This document shows positions 1 through 9,292 of a DNA stretch of 64,000 nt, piece after piece. The notes below the pieces were generated by a model. The model was not told the DNA's origin and searched no databases. It saw only the letters and a list, made by a program, of their open reading frames with translations. Both the position numbers and the translations under genes were made by a program. Source of the DNA: Phycisphaerae bacterium (GTDB taxonomy: Bacteria; Planctomycetota; Phycisphaerae; UBA1845; PWPN01); assembly GCA_018003015.1 (NCBI GenBank), contig JAGNEZ010000022.1, positions 28,234 through 92,233 on the forward strand, in the 5' to 3' direction. Within the stretch, counting starts at the first letter, position 1; the number at the start of each line of letters is the position of its first letter.

Positions 1-393
1 ACCCGGCTGGGGCTGAAGGACGAGGCGTGGCGGTTCTGGCAGACGGGCCGGGGGATTGACCTGGATGTCGAGCGCGGCGGCGCGGCCGAAGGCATCCACA
101 TCGCCAACGCCGGGGCGATGTGGCAGATGGCCGTGTTCGGCTTCGCCGGAATGCAGACGGCCATGGGCACGCAGGTCGCGATTTCCCCGTTGACGTTGAC
201 CCCGCGGCTGCCGGATCAGTGGTCGCGGCTGGCGTTCCCGGTGGTATGGAAAGGCGTGCCGGTGCACGTGGAGATCACGCGGAAGGCGGTCGGGGTGCTG
301 AACCTTGGAACGGGGCCACTGGTCGTCCGGGTGGGCGACCGGGACCGGAAGGTGGAGGCGGGCGAGCAGATCATCTGGGAGACGCCAACGTGA
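1..393 (+). CDS. GH65 disaccharide phosphorylase, C-terminal end (5' truncated by window edge)
   Basis: The open frame runs in from the window edge and encodes about 130 C-terminal residues. It contains the segment AAEGIHIANAGAMWQ followed by a small beta-rich domain with PLTLTPRLPDQW. Both are typical of the end of the catalytic barrel and the C-terminal beta-sandwich of glycoside hydrolase family 65 (maltose, trehalose or kojibiose phosphorylases). Such enzymes split an alpha-glucoside with phosphate to give beta-glucose-1-phosphate. The stop codon overlaps the GTG start of the next gene, a beta-phosphoglucomutase that would consume that product, which strongly supports the call. The substrate cannot be told from this fragment. 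Confidence 0.85.
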   Translation, partial: TRLGLKDEAWRFWQTGRGIDLDVERGGAAEGIHIANAGAMWQMAVFGFAGMQTAMGTQVAISPLTLTPRLPDQWSRLAFPVVWKGVPVHVEITRKAVGVLNLGTGPLVVRVGDRDRKVEAGEQIIWETPT

Positions 394-1037
394 TTCGCGG
401 GGTGATTTTCGATCTCGATGGGGTACTTTTAACCACTGACGAACTCCACTACCAGGCGTGGAAGCAGATGGCAGACCAGGAGGGAATCTACTTCGACCGC
501 ACGATCAACCACCGGCTGCGCGGCGTCAGCCGCATGGAGAGCCTGGAGATCCTCCTCGAGCGAGCCAGCCGAGCGTATACTCCGGAGGAGAAGTCGGCCC
601 TGGCCAGCTGTAAGAACCACCTGTACCGCGAGTTGCTCCAGACGCTGACCACGGCAGACGTTCTGCCGGGCGTTCAGGCTCTCCTGGCCGAGTTGCGCCG
701 CCGGGGCATCCGGGTCGCGGTGGCTTCCTCCAGCAAGAACGCACCTCTGATCCTTTCGCGCGTCGGCCTGGAGGGTGCGTTCGACGCGGTGGCCAACGGG
801 AACGACATCATTCACTCCAAGCCTCACCCGGAGGTCTTCCTGCTGGCTGCCCAGCGGCTGGGGCTGTTGCCGGGGGAGTGTCTGGTCGTCGAGGATGCGG
901 CTGCAGGCATCGAGGCCGGGCGGCGCGCAGGCATGGCCGTGTTCGGCATCGGCACGCCCGAGACGCTGCCCAACGTGGAGCGGCTGGCGGCCAGTCTGGC
1001 GGACACCACGGCCGAGGGGCTGCTGGGCGCAGGATGA
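390..1037 (+). CDS. pgmB: beta-phosphoglucomutase (HAD superfamily)
   Basis: This 215-residue HAD-family protein starts at GTG 390, overlapping the stop of the GH65 gene by four bases (GTGA), which suggests translational coupling. The N-terminus reads VIFDLDGVLLTTDELHYQAWK. Asp8 would be the phosphorylated nucleophile and Asp10 the acid/base. The helical cap follows (DRTINHRLRGVSR), then VASSS (motif II Ser), the conserved Lys in HSKPHPEVF, and VVEDAAAGIEA (motif IV acids). The RGVSR and TTDELHYQAW segments are specific to beta-PGM. It interconverts beta-glucose-1-phosphate and glucose-6-phosphate, feeding the phosphorylase product into glycolysis. Length is normal for the family. Confidence 0.93.
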   Translation: MIRGVIFDLDGVLLTTDELHYQAWKQMADQEGIYFDRTINHRLRGVSRMESLEILLERASRAYTPEEKSALASCKNHLYRELLQTLTTADVLPGVQALLAELRRRGIRVAVASSSKNAPLILSRVGLEGAFDAVANGNDIIHSKPHPEVFLLAAQRLGLLPGECLVVEDAAAGIEAGRRAGMAVFGIGTPETLPNVERLAASLADTTAEGLLGAG

Positions 1038-1152
1038 CGAAGGGAGCATGCCGGTCGCCGGGCGCAACCCCCGGCGTCAGGGCGGCAGGCGGTCGCCGTG
1101 CGGGTGGCATCACGAGCGGAACGGCGAGGGCGATCGGCACAGTAAGGAGGGA

Positions 1153-1926
1153 TCAACGCGGACCGCGAAAAGCGCCGATCCGCCTGAGGTAAGCCACGGA
1201 GTCGGCCACGTCTTTCAGGTGGGCGGCCTCGTCCCGTTCCACGCCCTTGATGCCCTCAAGCTCCATGGTGAACGGGCCGGCGAAGCCCCGGGCGGTCATC
1301 ATCTGGAAGACCTCGGAGAAGTCGACCACGCCAAGCCCCAGCGCCGGGAAGGTCCAGTCCTGGTACTTGCCGGACGTGTCCTTGAGGTGTACGGAGGCGA
1401 CGTCATCGATGACCTTGGCGAGTTCCTCGATGGCGGTTCGACCCTCGTTATAGAAGTAGATGTTGCCGGTATCGAAGTTGATGCGCACGTGCGGGTGATC
1501 GACTGCTTCCATCGTCTGGCAGGCGGCGTCCCCGTTGGTGATCAAGTCCGGGTGGGTCTCGAGCGCGATGGTGACGCCGTACTTCGCGGCCACATCACCG
1601 ATGGCCCGGAGGTGCTTATAGATGACCGAGCGGTCGGTATCACCTGCCTTGGCACTGAGGAAGCACACTTTGGCCCCGAAGAACGCGCAGGCCTCGAGCT
1701 GGGGGCGCATGACCTCGACGGCGTCCGGGGCAGCCACGTTGCACAGAGCTTGAAGTGAAGAAGCGGCCAAGCCGCTGTCGGCCAGTCTCTTCTTGAGCGT
1801 GTCCCGGTCACCGGGGGCGGGTACGGGCATCTCCAGGTGACGGATCCCCAGCTCAGGGAGATGCGTCCAGGCCCGCTCCTGGTACTGGCCATAATTCGCG
1901 AGACGACACGCGATGAGGTTCGGCAT
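1153..1926 (-). CDS. sugar phosphate isomerase/epimerase-like TIM-barrel protein
   Basis: This 257-residue protein belongs to the AP-endonuclease-2-like TIM-barrel family (xylose isomerase-like). The expected metal-site segments occur in order: IALETHPD, INFDTGNIYFY, SVHLKDTSG and FTMELEGI. These carry the Glu, Asp, His and Glu ligands common to this family. The start is ATG 1926, with a weak AGGGA about nine bases upstream. It has no signal peptide, so it is probably cytosolic. Family members isomerise or epimerise keto-sugars, inositol derivatives or hydroxypyruvate, and the substrate cannot be inferred here. It is convergent with pgmB and separated from it by about 115 bases without a clear terminator. 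Confidence 0.82.
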   Translation of the reverse strand: MPNLIACRLANYGQYQERAWTHLPELGIRHLEMPVPAPGDRDTLKKRLADSGLAASSLQALCNVAAPDAVEVMRPQLEACAFFGAKVCFLSAKAGDTDRSVIYKHLRAIGDVAAKYGVTIALETHPDLITNGDAACQTMEAVDHPHVRINFDTGNIYFYNEGRTAIEELAKVIDDVASVHLKDTSGKYQDWTFPALGLGVVDFSEVFQMMTARGFAGPFTMELEGIKGVERDEAAHLKDVADSVAYLRRIGAFRGPR

Positions 1927-2047
1927 ATCAGAAGTCCCTGTCTGTCATGATCGCAGCATACGCTGCGTCCCAAGTACGCATAGTCTAACCGCTACGTTGG
2001 CAACATCTAGTATGGCGGCGTCCAGCGGAAACGGAACGGTCCGGGAT

Positions 2048-2788
2048 TCAAGTCCGAACCGGGACCGGTCTGGGCTGAAGCTGCCCGCGACTCCGGCTGC
2101 AGTTGCGGCCGTACCCGCCCGGATGCCCCAGGCCCAGCCCTTTGGTCCTGGCCACGAGCCAGCCAGAGCGGAAGAAGTAGCCCAACGAATGACGACCGCG
2201 AACGAGCCGGGCCTGACTCGCGGCGGCCAGGAATGACGCCGGACCGTCAAAGGGGGCCAGGTACTGGTAACACGAATTAACGCTGTCTTGGTGGTGGCAG
2301 TCGACGCCAACGAGGCCGGGGAATCCAAACCTTCGGGCGAGTTGCTCGGCCTTCTGGTTGGGATAGGGGAGCAGGTTCTGAGCGTTGCTGATTTCGACCA
2401 GGTCCAGCAGATCGATGATGTCGTAGACAGCATCCCGCAGGCTGCAACCGAAGAGGATGTTGAACGGATGTGGGACAACAACGAGGCCGTGCTGGTCCTT
2501 GATGGCCTTGGCCGTCTGACGGGGCGACCTGCCCGGCTCCACAGCTTCGTGCAGGAACAGGCCGATGAGGTGTCCTTCGCTGGTGGAGATCTCCTGGCCA
2601 ATGATGACCTTGAGGTCTGGATCGGCTTCCTCGGCCAAGGCTCGAGCCCCTTCCACGGTATCGTGGTCGGTTACCACCAGGCAGTCGATGCGGTACCGCC
2701 GCGCGGCCTCGATCAGGTGATCGACGGAGTTCTCGCTGTCGTCGGAGTAGTCCGTATGGACGTGGAACACTGTCTTAAGCGGTTTCAA
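2048..2788 (-). CDS. PHP-domain metal-dependent phosphoesterase
   Basis: This is a PHP-domain protein of about 246 residues. Near the N-terminus it has VFHVHTDYSDDS, then CLVVTDHDTVEGA, an EISTSEGHLIGLF segment, and VVVPHPFN. These are the conserved His/Asp/Glu metal-binding blocks of PHP phosphoesterases (TrpH/YciV-like). I chose the TTG at 2788 because AGGAGGGG lies about eight bases upstream and the PHP fold begins immediately. Longer versions starting at ATG 2827 or GTG 2857 are open but have no good ribosome site. The substrate is unknown; relatives hydrolyse nucleotides or oligonucleotides. The C-terminus is rich in Arg and Gly and poorly conserved in appearance. Confidence 0.8.
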   Translation of the reverse strand: MKPLKTVFHVHTDYSDDSENSVDHLIEAARRYRIDCLVVTDHDTVEGARALAEEADPDLKVIIGQEISTSEGHLIGLFLHEAVEPGRSPRQTAKAIKDQHGLVVVPHPFNILFGCSLRDAVYDIIDLLDLVEISNAQNLLPYPNQKAEQLARRFGFPGLVGVDCHHQDSVNSCYQYLAPFDGPASFLAAASQARLVRGRHSLGYFFRSGWLVARTKGLGLGHPGGYGRNCSRSRGQLQPRPVPVRT

Positions 2789-3220
2789 CCTCAACCCCTC
2801 CTGGCCGGTGCCATGCTGTTCAGGCATCAGTGGCCTGCGGCGACGGCTGTCCGGCACACAAACGAGTGAATTCTATGATCAAGGCCTTCCAGAAAACAAG
2901 CGCCCTCGCCCCGGACGGTGAAGGTCCAGGGCAGGGCCCGATAATGTCCAGGAACAGAGGGAACAAACGACGGGACCGGATAAGGGGGAGAGAGGCGTTG
3001 GGTAGCGGACGTGACAAGGCCGATCCTGTTTCGAGGGTTCCGGCTCCAGCGGGTTGCCTTGACCGGCTGGAGGTGAGAGGTCCAGGGATGCGGCCGAGTC
3101 GAATGCTGGCCGAGGGATGAGAGGCGGAGCCGTGGGTTGTCGGTCGTCAGTCGCCAATCGGGCGACGAGACTGACCCAACATGGACAGAGGATTACCGCC
3201 GGGTATTTCGGCTTTCAGCC
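2789..3220. other. intergenic stretch, no gene seen
   Basis: Apart from the leader and candidate promoter of the PHP gene, I see nothing supportable here. Frames are open for up to about 90 codons on either strand, but their translations are low-complexity Pro/Arg/Gly runs with no motif and no good ribosome site. Confidence 0.5.
2870..2899 (-). promoter_or_regulatory. candidate promoter for the PHP gene
   Basis: On the minus strand a TTGTTT box (2894-2899) is followed after 18 bases by TAGAAT (2870-2875). The predicted start is near 2863, ahead of all possible starts of the PHP gene. The -35 is weak, but TAGAAT recurs as a -10 elsewhere in the window. Confidence 0.35.
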
Positions 3221-4567
3221 TCACACGAGCCTGATCTGCACGATCTCGGCGGGTGCGTTGAGGCGGACGGGGAACCAGTTGCCGACGCCGGCACTGACGA
3301 AGAGTGCGGCCTGGTGGCGTCGATACTCACCCCAGATGTAGCGGAACAGGAGGCTTCCACCGCCAATGGGGTATTTGAAGCCGGGGGGCGTGAGCATGAG
3401 TTGCCCGCCGTGGGTGTGGCCAGCCAGGATCAGATCGGCCCCGTGATCGGCCAGTGCTTCGAAGGCATGCGGGTGGTGGGCGAGGGCGATCGTGAAAGTC
3501 TCGGGATCGCCTCCCTTCAGCGTCGCAACCGCCCGGGAGTTCAAGCCGGGATCGGAGAGGATGGGCTGCTCGTAGCGCGACCAGAACAGGCCGGCGACCC
3601 GTACGGTTTCGCCGCCGACCTTGATGCGAGTGTGCTCGTCGGACAGGAATCCCGGTTCGGTCTTACGCATGGCTTCGAGGAACTCCTTCCGCGAATCGAG
3701 CAAGTCATGGTTGCCGGCCACGATGAACCGTCCGTAGCGGTGCTTCAGGGCGGCAATGGCTTCCATGGTGGCGGGAAGGTATTCGATGTTATGGTCGAGG
3801 ATATCGCCGGTGATGGCGACCATATCGCTGTTGAGGCGGTTGGCTGCCTCAACGACCGCGCTCAGGTGTTTCGGCCTGAAGATACGGCCCACGTGAATGT
3901 CGCTGATCTGGGTAATGGTGAAGCCGCGGAGGCGTTTGGGCAGACGAGGCAGTTGGATTGTCTGGTGACGGATCATGAAGCGGCCCTGTCCGCGCATTCC
4001 GGCCACGGAGGCACCTGCGGTGACGAGCAATGGGGTGGTGAAGGCGGCCTGCATCAGCAGGGCCCGGCGGCTCAGCGCCGCCTTCGACCGTTGCGCCGTG
4101 ATCACCCGCGCGGGATGGTCGTCATGGGTTGTCGGCTTGGCCGGTTTGGCGTGTCCCGGCCAACGAAGGACGCCCAGAATCAGCCAAACGGCCACCGCCA
4201 GCGAGCCGAGCGCCATCAGGAGGATATGCCAGATCATGATCCACATGATGACGGGAACGGGCAGGGCATCCCACGCATGCCGGCCGCGGAAGGTGACGCC
4301 GAGCATGGGTGAGAGGGTGAGGAGTACGTAGAGAGCCCAGGTCCACCGTGTCCAGGTTTGGCGGCCGTCCGCGAGCCAACTATCGATCCACGACCACCAG
4401 AAGAGGCTGGGCAGAACCGCCAGGACGAGAACCAAGCCGAAGACCCCGTGGGCCGGGAAGGGGAACAGCCCCAGGCGAAGGCCGAGCAGGACCAGCGATA
4501 CCAGGGCGATCCCGCCCAGGGCGGCCTTCTGCAGTGTCCGATGGCAAGCCGGCTTTGTCGGTTCCAC
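3221..4567 (-). CDS. membrane-anchored metallophosphoesterase (YkuE/YaeI-like)
   Basis: This 448-residue protein has about four N-terminal membrane segments (residues ~15-130). A further hydrophobic stretch after SRRALLMQAA (~165-190) precedes a calcineurin-like phosphoesterase domain. The metal-binding motifs are in order: QISDIHVG, AITGDILDHN, VAGNHDLLD, and ILAGHTHGGQ near the C-terminus. YkuE/YaeI relatives act on lipid or envelope phosphates, but the substrate here is not known. The GTG start lies seven bases past the bamA stop. A TATAAT at 4574-4579 sits exactly one promoter distance before the GTG and no Shine-Dalgarno is visible, so the gene may be read through from bamA, have a leaderless transcript, or both. 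Confidence 0.87.
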   Translation of the reverse strand: MEPTKPACHRTLQKAALGGIALVSLVLLGLRLGLFPFPAHGVFGLVLVLAVLPSLFWWSWIDSWLADGRQTWTRWTWALYVLLTLSPMLGVTFRGRHAWDALPVPVIMWIMIWHILLMALGSLAVAVWLILGVLRWPGHAKPAKPTTHDDHPARVITAQRSKAALSRRALLMQAAFTTPLLVTAGASVAGMRGQGRFMIRHQTIQLPRLPKRLRGFTITQISDIHVGRIFRPKHLSAVVEAANRLNSDMVAITGDILDHNIEYLPATMEAIAALKHRYGRFIVAGNHDLLDSRKEFLEAMRKTEPGFLSDEHTRIKVGGETVRVAGLFWSRYEQPILSDPGLNSRAVATLKGGDPETFTIALAHHPHAFEALADHGADLILAGHTHGGQLMLTPPGFKYPIGGGSLLFRYIWGEYRRHQAALFVSAGVGNWFPVRLNAPAEIVQIRLV

Positions 4568-4573
4568 GGGCGG

Positions 4574-4579
4574 ATTATA
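4574..4579 (-). promoter_or_regulatory. consensus -10 box at the metallophosphoesterase start
   Basis: The minus-strand TATAAT overlaps the bamA stop codon and ends six bases before GTG 4567, so transcription would begin on the start codon itself. No good -35 lies at 17-18 bases. The box could be a chance product of the stop codon, hence the low score. Confidence 0.3.
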
Positions 4580-6956
4580 GGAAGGGCAAGCCGATGAAGA
4601 AACTGAACCAGCGGGTGTCGTCCTCGTCGCTCTTGGCGACCGGGAACGCGACGTCGAACTCCATCGGGACGGTGCCGAAGATCTCCAGGGTCAGCCGGAT
4701 GCCCGCACCGACCGAAGCCCGCCAGGAAGACACGCCGAAGTGCTCCTCGACCGTTCCCATATCCGAGAAGAACACGCCGCGCACGACCTTGGAGTAAAGG
4801 GGGAAGGAGTATTCCGCGCCGGTCAAGGTCATGAAATCGCCGCCGACCCGGTTGTTGCGGAGCCCGTCGCGGGGGCTGATGCCGCGGAAGTCGAAACCGC
4901 GGAACGATCCGATGCCGCCGGCGTAGAACCGCTCGAACACCGGTGCGTCGCCGACGATCTGTCCGGCTCGGGTGTAGGCGCTGACCACGCTCTTGCGGTC
5001 CTGATCGTCGACCGCGACGGTCCAGTACTGGGTGTATCCCGCCGTGGCCTTACCGAAGAAGTAGTCGCCGCCAAGGGCCCCCGCCTGCTCGTAACCGACG
5101 TTAAAGCGGTGCCCGGCTGAAGGATCGAAGCGGCTGTTGGTCGTGTCATGGAGCAGGGACAGCTTGGCGCTGGTGAGCATGCTGTCGCCTTCGACGTCCT
5201 GGATATCCTTGGCGGCGAAGGACTCGACGCTGCTGATGTTGATGTATTCGCTGCGCAGGGCGATTTCGCCGACCCAGTCCTTGAGCAGGCCCTGCTCGAA
5301 GGTCTTATCGAAGCTCACCATGCCGCCGATCCGCAGTTCGTCGTATCCATCGCGGCCGCGTTCGAACAGATAGACGCTGGTCCCGAAGCCGATCCGCTTG
5401 TCGAAGAGGTAGGGTTCGCGGAAGTCGATGCGGAAGCGGGTCAACTCGGTGCCCGGCTCGAGCTGAATACGGAAGGTCTGCCCGGCTCCGCGATACGCAC
5501 GGCCCTTGATGAACTCCTCGAAGCTGCGCGGCGTGTCGAACAGATCGAAGTTGGTGTTTTCGAGGACGATGTTGCCCACGACGCCGCTGTCGCTACTGGC
5601 TCCGATGCCGGCGAGGAACTGGTTGGTTTTGGGGTTCTCTTTGACCGTCACGACGGCGTCGCGTACGCCTTCCTTCTTGTCCTGGGGCTCGATCGGCTCG
5701 ATTGTGGCATCGCTGAACAGGCCGGTTTCCTTGAGCTTTCGCTGGGCCTTCTCCGTCTTGGTGGTGTCGTACAGCTCATCGGGATAGAAGCGAAGCTCGC
5801 GCCGGACGCATTTCTCCTGGGTGTGGGAGTTGCCGTTGACTTCGATCCAGCCGATGTGGAACTGCTCGCCCTCCTGCAGGTTCATGGTCAGGATCACCTG
5901 GCCGGGCTCGTCGGCGAAGACCCAGCTCGGCGCGACCACGCAGTAGATGTAGCCCTGGGCGCCATAGTGAGTTTGGATCTTCTTGACGTCCGCCTTGACC
6001 AGGCTGTCGACCAGGAATTCACCGACCTTGATCCGCATCAGGTCCATGATTTCCTCGGCCGTGAGGACTTCGTTGCCCCGGATCCGAATCTCCTTGATGG
6101 CGTAGTGGGCGCCTTCGCTGACCCGGAAGACCACCTCGAGTCTCTCGCGAGCCACGTCGGTGTACTGCTCGACGTAGCTGACCTCGGCGTCGAGGAAACC
6201 CCGGTCGCGGTAGTACTGCTGGACCTTGGCGGCGTCGCGGGTTGCCCGTTCCGCATCGAAGTCGCCGGTAACGAAAATCGGAAGGTACGCCTTGGTCTCG
6301 ATTTCGTGCTTGAGTTCGCGGGCTCCGTAGGCCGTATTGCCCTCAAACCGGACCGCGCGGACCCGCACCCGCTGATTCTCGACAATGGTGTAGACGACCC
6401 GTCGCTCGGTCTTGAGCCGTTCCTCGTCGAATGTGACTTCGACGTAGGAGTAGCCCTTCTCCTTGTATAGCCGCTCGATGGCGTCCCGGCCCTGGCGGAC
6501 ATCGTACAAATCGAGCGGGTCGCCGGCGTTGAAGCTCAAGGCGGCGATCAGGTCCTTGGTCTTGAACTTCTTCGCCCCGACGAACTCGACTGAGGCAACC
6601 TCCGGCTTCTCGGTGACCTTGATCACCAGCTTGACCTGATCGTTAACCAGTTGGGTATCGGCCTGCACATCGAGGAAGCGTCCGGTCTTGAGGAGCCGGC
6701 TGACGTCACGCTGGGTCTGGTCCTGCGAATAGGCCTGCCCGACCTTGACGCGGATCTGGTTGCGGACGTAGGCCTCGTCGAGATTGATCAGGCCGACGAT
6801 GGTGAGTTCGCCGATGAGCTTGCCGTCCAACGGTGACGACGACGCCGCGGGGGCGGGAGCCGCTGTCGGCGGGGCCTGCTGGGCCGAGACGCCCGCCCAA
6901 GCGACAAGGACAAACGACGCCGTCAACAGCCATTTCAGAAGTGTGATCCGCACCAT
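4575..6956 (-). CDS. bamA: BamA/Omp85 outer membrane assembly protein
   Basis: This 793-residue protein begins with a signal peptide (MVRITLLKW..VSAQQ, cut near residue 26). About 400 residues of five POTRA repeats follow; segments like GLINLDEAYVRNQIRVKVG and IRGNEVLTAEEIMDLMRIK mark successive repeats. From ~440 to the end is a bacterial surface antigen (D15) barrel, with the loop-6 motif SFRGFDFRG. It inserts beta-barrel proteins into the outer membrane. Its presence supports a diderm envelope. I set the start at ATG 6956, although the frame stays open far upstream opposite asnB, because the signal peptide begins here. A TTGACA/TATCAT promoter lies directly before it. The C-terminus ends in FIGLPFL, without a terminal aromatic residue. 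Confidence 0.93.
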   Translation of the reverse strand: MVRITLLKWLLTASFVLVAWAGVSAQQAPPTAAPAPAASSSPLDGKLIGELTIVGLINLDEAYVRNQIRVKVGQAYSQDQTQRDVSRLLKTGRFLDVQADTQLVNDQVKLVIKVTEKPEVASVEFVGAKKFKTKDLIAALSFNAGDPLDLYDVRQGRDAIERLYKEKGYSYVEVTFDEERLKTERRVVYTIVENQRVRVRAVRFEGNTAYGARELKHEIETKAYLPIFVTGDFDAERATRDAAKVQQYYRDRGFLDAEVSYVEQYTDVARERLEVVFRVSEGAHYAIKEIRIRGNEVLTAEEIMDLMRIKVGEFLVDSLVKADVKKIQTHYGAQGYIYCVVAPSWVFADEPGQVILTMNLQEGEQFHIGWIEVNGNSHTQEKCVRRELRFYPDELYDTTKTEKAQRKLKETGLFSDATIEPIEPQDKKEGVRDAVVTVKENPKTNQFLAGIGASSDSGVVGNIVLENTNFDLFDTPRSFEEFIKGRAYRGAGQTFRIQLEPGTELTRFRIDFREPYLFDKRIGFGTSVYLFERGRDGYDELRIGGMVSFDKTFEQGLLKDWVGEIALRSEYINISSVESFAAKDIQDVEGDSMLTSAKLSLLHDTTNSRFDPSAGHRFNVGYEQAGALGGDYFFGKATAGYTQYWTVAVDDQDRKSVVSAYTRAGQIVGDAPVFERFYAGGIGSFRGFDFRGISPRDGLRNNRVGGDFMTLTGAEYSFPLYSKVVRGVFFSDMGTVEEHFGVSSWRASVGAGIRLTLEIFGTVPMEFDVAFPVAKSDEDDTRWFSFFIGLPFL

Positions 6957-6964
6957 GTCGGAGC

Positions 6965-6992
6965 ATGATACGCCCCTTCGCCACCCTGTCAA
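6965..6992 (-). promoter_or_regulatory. bamA promoter, predicted leaderless
   Basis: A perfect TTGACA (6987-6992) is followed after 16 bases by TATCAT (6965-6970) on the minus strand. The predicted transcript start is near 6958, two bases before the bamA ATG, and no Shine-Dalgarno is present upstream. Confidence 0.6.
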
Positions 6993-7112
6993 AACCGACT
7001 GTTGAAATCTGAGCTCGGGGCTGTGAGTTGTTTGAGGCACCTGCGTGCCGTGGTGGAGATGCCGGCCAATCGATCCTTGCTTTCCGAGCCGGTTTGCGGC
7101 AATGTGAGGTCC

Positions 7113-9008
7113 ATGTGTGGAATCGCCGGGATCATCGACTTTCGCGGACGGGCGGTGGACCGTCAGGTTCTGGACCACATGGAGACGGCCCTTTCGCACC
7201 GAGGACCGGATGACCACGGCCAATGGATCCACGAGTCCCCTGGATTCTCTGTCGGTCTGGCCCACACGCGTTTGGCGGTGATCGATCCGACCCCGGAAGG
7301 CCATCAGCCGATGGTGTCGCCGGACGGCCGCTGGGCGATCTGCTACAACGGAGAGCTGTACAACTTTCGAGAACTGCGCGAGCAGCTTTCCGGTCTTTTC
7401 CATACCACGTGCGATACCGAGGTTGCCCTGCGAGCCTGCATCACCTGGGGACCCGACGCTCTCCAGCGGTTTGATGCGATGTGGGCCATGGCGGTTGTCG
7501 ACGTGGGCGAACGCCGGGGACATCTGTCGCGCGATCCATTCGGGATCAAGCCGCTGTACTATACCGTTCATGACGGGCAGCTGGTCTTCGCCAGCGAGTT
7601 GCGGGCCTTGCGCTGCCATCCCGGGCTGCCCGGCGAGATCGATCGGGAGGCCCTGATCGAGTACCTCAATCTGGGCTTCGTGCCCCATCCACGGACGCTG
7701 TACCGGGGCATCCACAGGCTTTCGCCCGGCCACCGGCTGTCTTTCACCGCCACCGGGGTCGGCAAGCCGGAGCGGTTCTACGCCTTGCCCATTCCCCCGA
7801 AGCGTCCGCTGCCCTATTCGGAGGCTTGTGAACGGATCCGGGTGACGATCGAGAACGCCGTCGATCAACAGTGCGTATCGGATGTGCCTCTGGGCGCTTT
7901 TCTCTCCGGCGGACTGGACTCGGCGGTGGTGGTGGCGGCGATGACTCGGGTTGGGCACCGGCCGGTGCGGACCTTCAGTATCGGCTACCCCGACCATCCG
8001 CGTTATGACGAAACCGAGCATGCCCGGCTGGTGGCCGCCCATTTCGGGGCCGAGCACCACGAGTTCCCGGTGACATTCGGCGACGTTCTGGCGGCCGTCG
8101 AACCGATGCTCGACCACCTCGGGGAGCCATTCGCGGACAGCTCGCTTCTTCCGACCTCTCTGGTGAGTCGCTACGCCCGCGAGCACGTGACTGTTGCCCT
8201 GAGCGGTGACGGCGGAGACGAGCTTTTCGGCGGGTATTGGCGATACCTCGGACACCACTACCTGGATCGGTACCGCCGCTGGCCGTCGCTGGTTCGCAAG
8301 GGTTTCATCGAACCTCTGCTGCGGCTGGCTCCGTCGGCGAGGACCACGCGCCGGCTGGACCGGCTGCGACAGGTTCGCAAGCTCGTCCGAGGGGACCGTG
8401 AGGATCCCATGGCCCGGCACATCGCCTGGGCACGATTCACCACCGATGCGGTGGCCGCGAGGCTATTCGGGCGCGACCGAGCCCGAGCCGGTTTCGACGA
8501 CCTGGTCAAGCGGTACCGGGAAGAGGCCGCCGCTCTGCGTCCGGAGCCTATGCTTCTGCCGGGCCTGGAGGAAATCCTCCTGGCCGATCTGGCTGTAGGC
8601 CTGCCGGGGGACATGCTTCACAAGGTCGACACCGCGAGCATGTTCCACAGCCTTGAGGTTCGCGTGCCGCTCCTGGCGGCGGACGTGGTCCAGTATGCCA
8701 CCTCTCTGCCCGTCGAGTATCGGATCCGAGGCACGACCACGAAGCAGATCCTGCGGGACGCCTTCAAGGACCTCCTGCCGGCCTCGGTCCTGATCCGCCG
8801 GAAGATGGGCTTTGAGGTGCCGGTGGGCGAGTTTCTGCGTAACGAACTCCGGACCCTGTTCAAGGACACCGTGACGCCTGCTGCCCTAGGGCGATACGGC
8901 CTTGACGCCCCCACCGCCGCCCGGTTGTACGAAGACCACGCCAGCCGGCGCGCGGATCACACGGAGTTGCTATGGGCGCTGCTGGTGCTGTGCTGGCGTC
9001 GGGGTTGA
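7113..9008 (+). CDS. asnB: glutamine-hydrolysing asparagine synthetase
   Basis: This 631-residue protein starts at ATG 7113, fixed by the required N-terminal MCGIAGIIDF: Cys2 becomes the nucleophile of the class II glutaminase domain after Met removal. The frame is open further upstream, but a longer form would bury Cys2. The glutaminase domain (1-~200) includes HRGPDD and ICYNGELYN. The synthetase domain has the PP-loop SGGLDS (residues 265-270) and ALSGDGGDELFGGY. It makes asparagine from aspartate, glutamine and ATP. The family also includes paralogues in exopolysaccharide loci that amidate other substrates, so the exact substrate is slightly uncertain. It is transcribed divergently from bamA. 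Confidence 0.92.
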   Translation: MCGIAGIIDFRGRAVDRQVLDHMETALSHRGPDDHGQWIHESPGFSVGLAHTRLAVIDPTPEGHQPMVSPDGRWAICYNGELYNFRELREQLSGLFHTTCDTEVALRACITWGPDALQRFDAMWAMAVVDVGERRGHLSRDPFGIKPLYYTVHDGQLVFASELRALRCHPGLPGEIDREALIEYLNLGFVPHPRTLYRGIHRLSPGHRLSFTATGVGKPERFYALPIPPKRPLPYSEACERIRVTIENAVDQQCVSDVPLGAFLSGGLDSAVVVAAMTRVGHRPVRTFSIGYPDHPRYDETEHARLVAAHFGAEHHEFPVTFGDVLAAVEPMLDHLGEPFADSSLLPTSLVSRYAREHVTVALSGDGGDELFGGYWRYLGHHYLDRYRRWPSLVRKGFIEPLLRLAPSARTTRRLDRLRQVRKLVRGDREDPMARHIAWARFTTDAVAARLFGRDRARAGFDDLVKRYREEAAALRPEPMLLPGLEEILLADLAVGLPGDMLHKVDTASMFHSLEVRVPLLAADVVQYATSLPVEYRIRGTTTKQILRDAFKDLLPASVLIRRKMGFEVPVGEFLRNELRTLFKDTVTPAALGRYGLDAPTAARLYEDHASRRADHTELLWALLVLCWRRG

Positions 9009-9292
9009 CCGGAGGCGGATGTCAGTGGCGCTTCGCGAGAGGGCCCTACCGCCGGGGACCCCTGAGAACACCAGCGGCCGCGCCCGGGGGTCGGCTCCCG
9101 ATTTGTGACAAAGCCGTTACATGAATGGGGGAACCCAAACTCGGCTTCGGCGTCATAATCTAGGGGACCGTGTGCAGCGAGCAGGTCCTGAGTTCCCGAT
9201 GAATGACCGACCATGGATCGGCTTCACCGAGGGATGGCGGGCGGGCGCTCTGACATGGTCTGATGCACTCTTCCTTTACGAGGGTTGAACTC

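Noticed and set aside
3117..3341. Short plus-strand frame beginning near 3117
   Set aside because: It overlaps the end of the metallophosphoesterase gene antisense and has no motif.
6957..8420. Minus-strand frame extending bamA by nearly 500 codons upstream
   Set aside because: It lies wholly opposite asnB, has Arg/Pro-rich noise, and the signal peptide of BamA begins at 6956.
9103..9160. Possible promoter before the giant genes (CATAAT near 9154-9159)
   Set aside because: No -35 lies at a sensible distance; TTGTGA is too far upstream.
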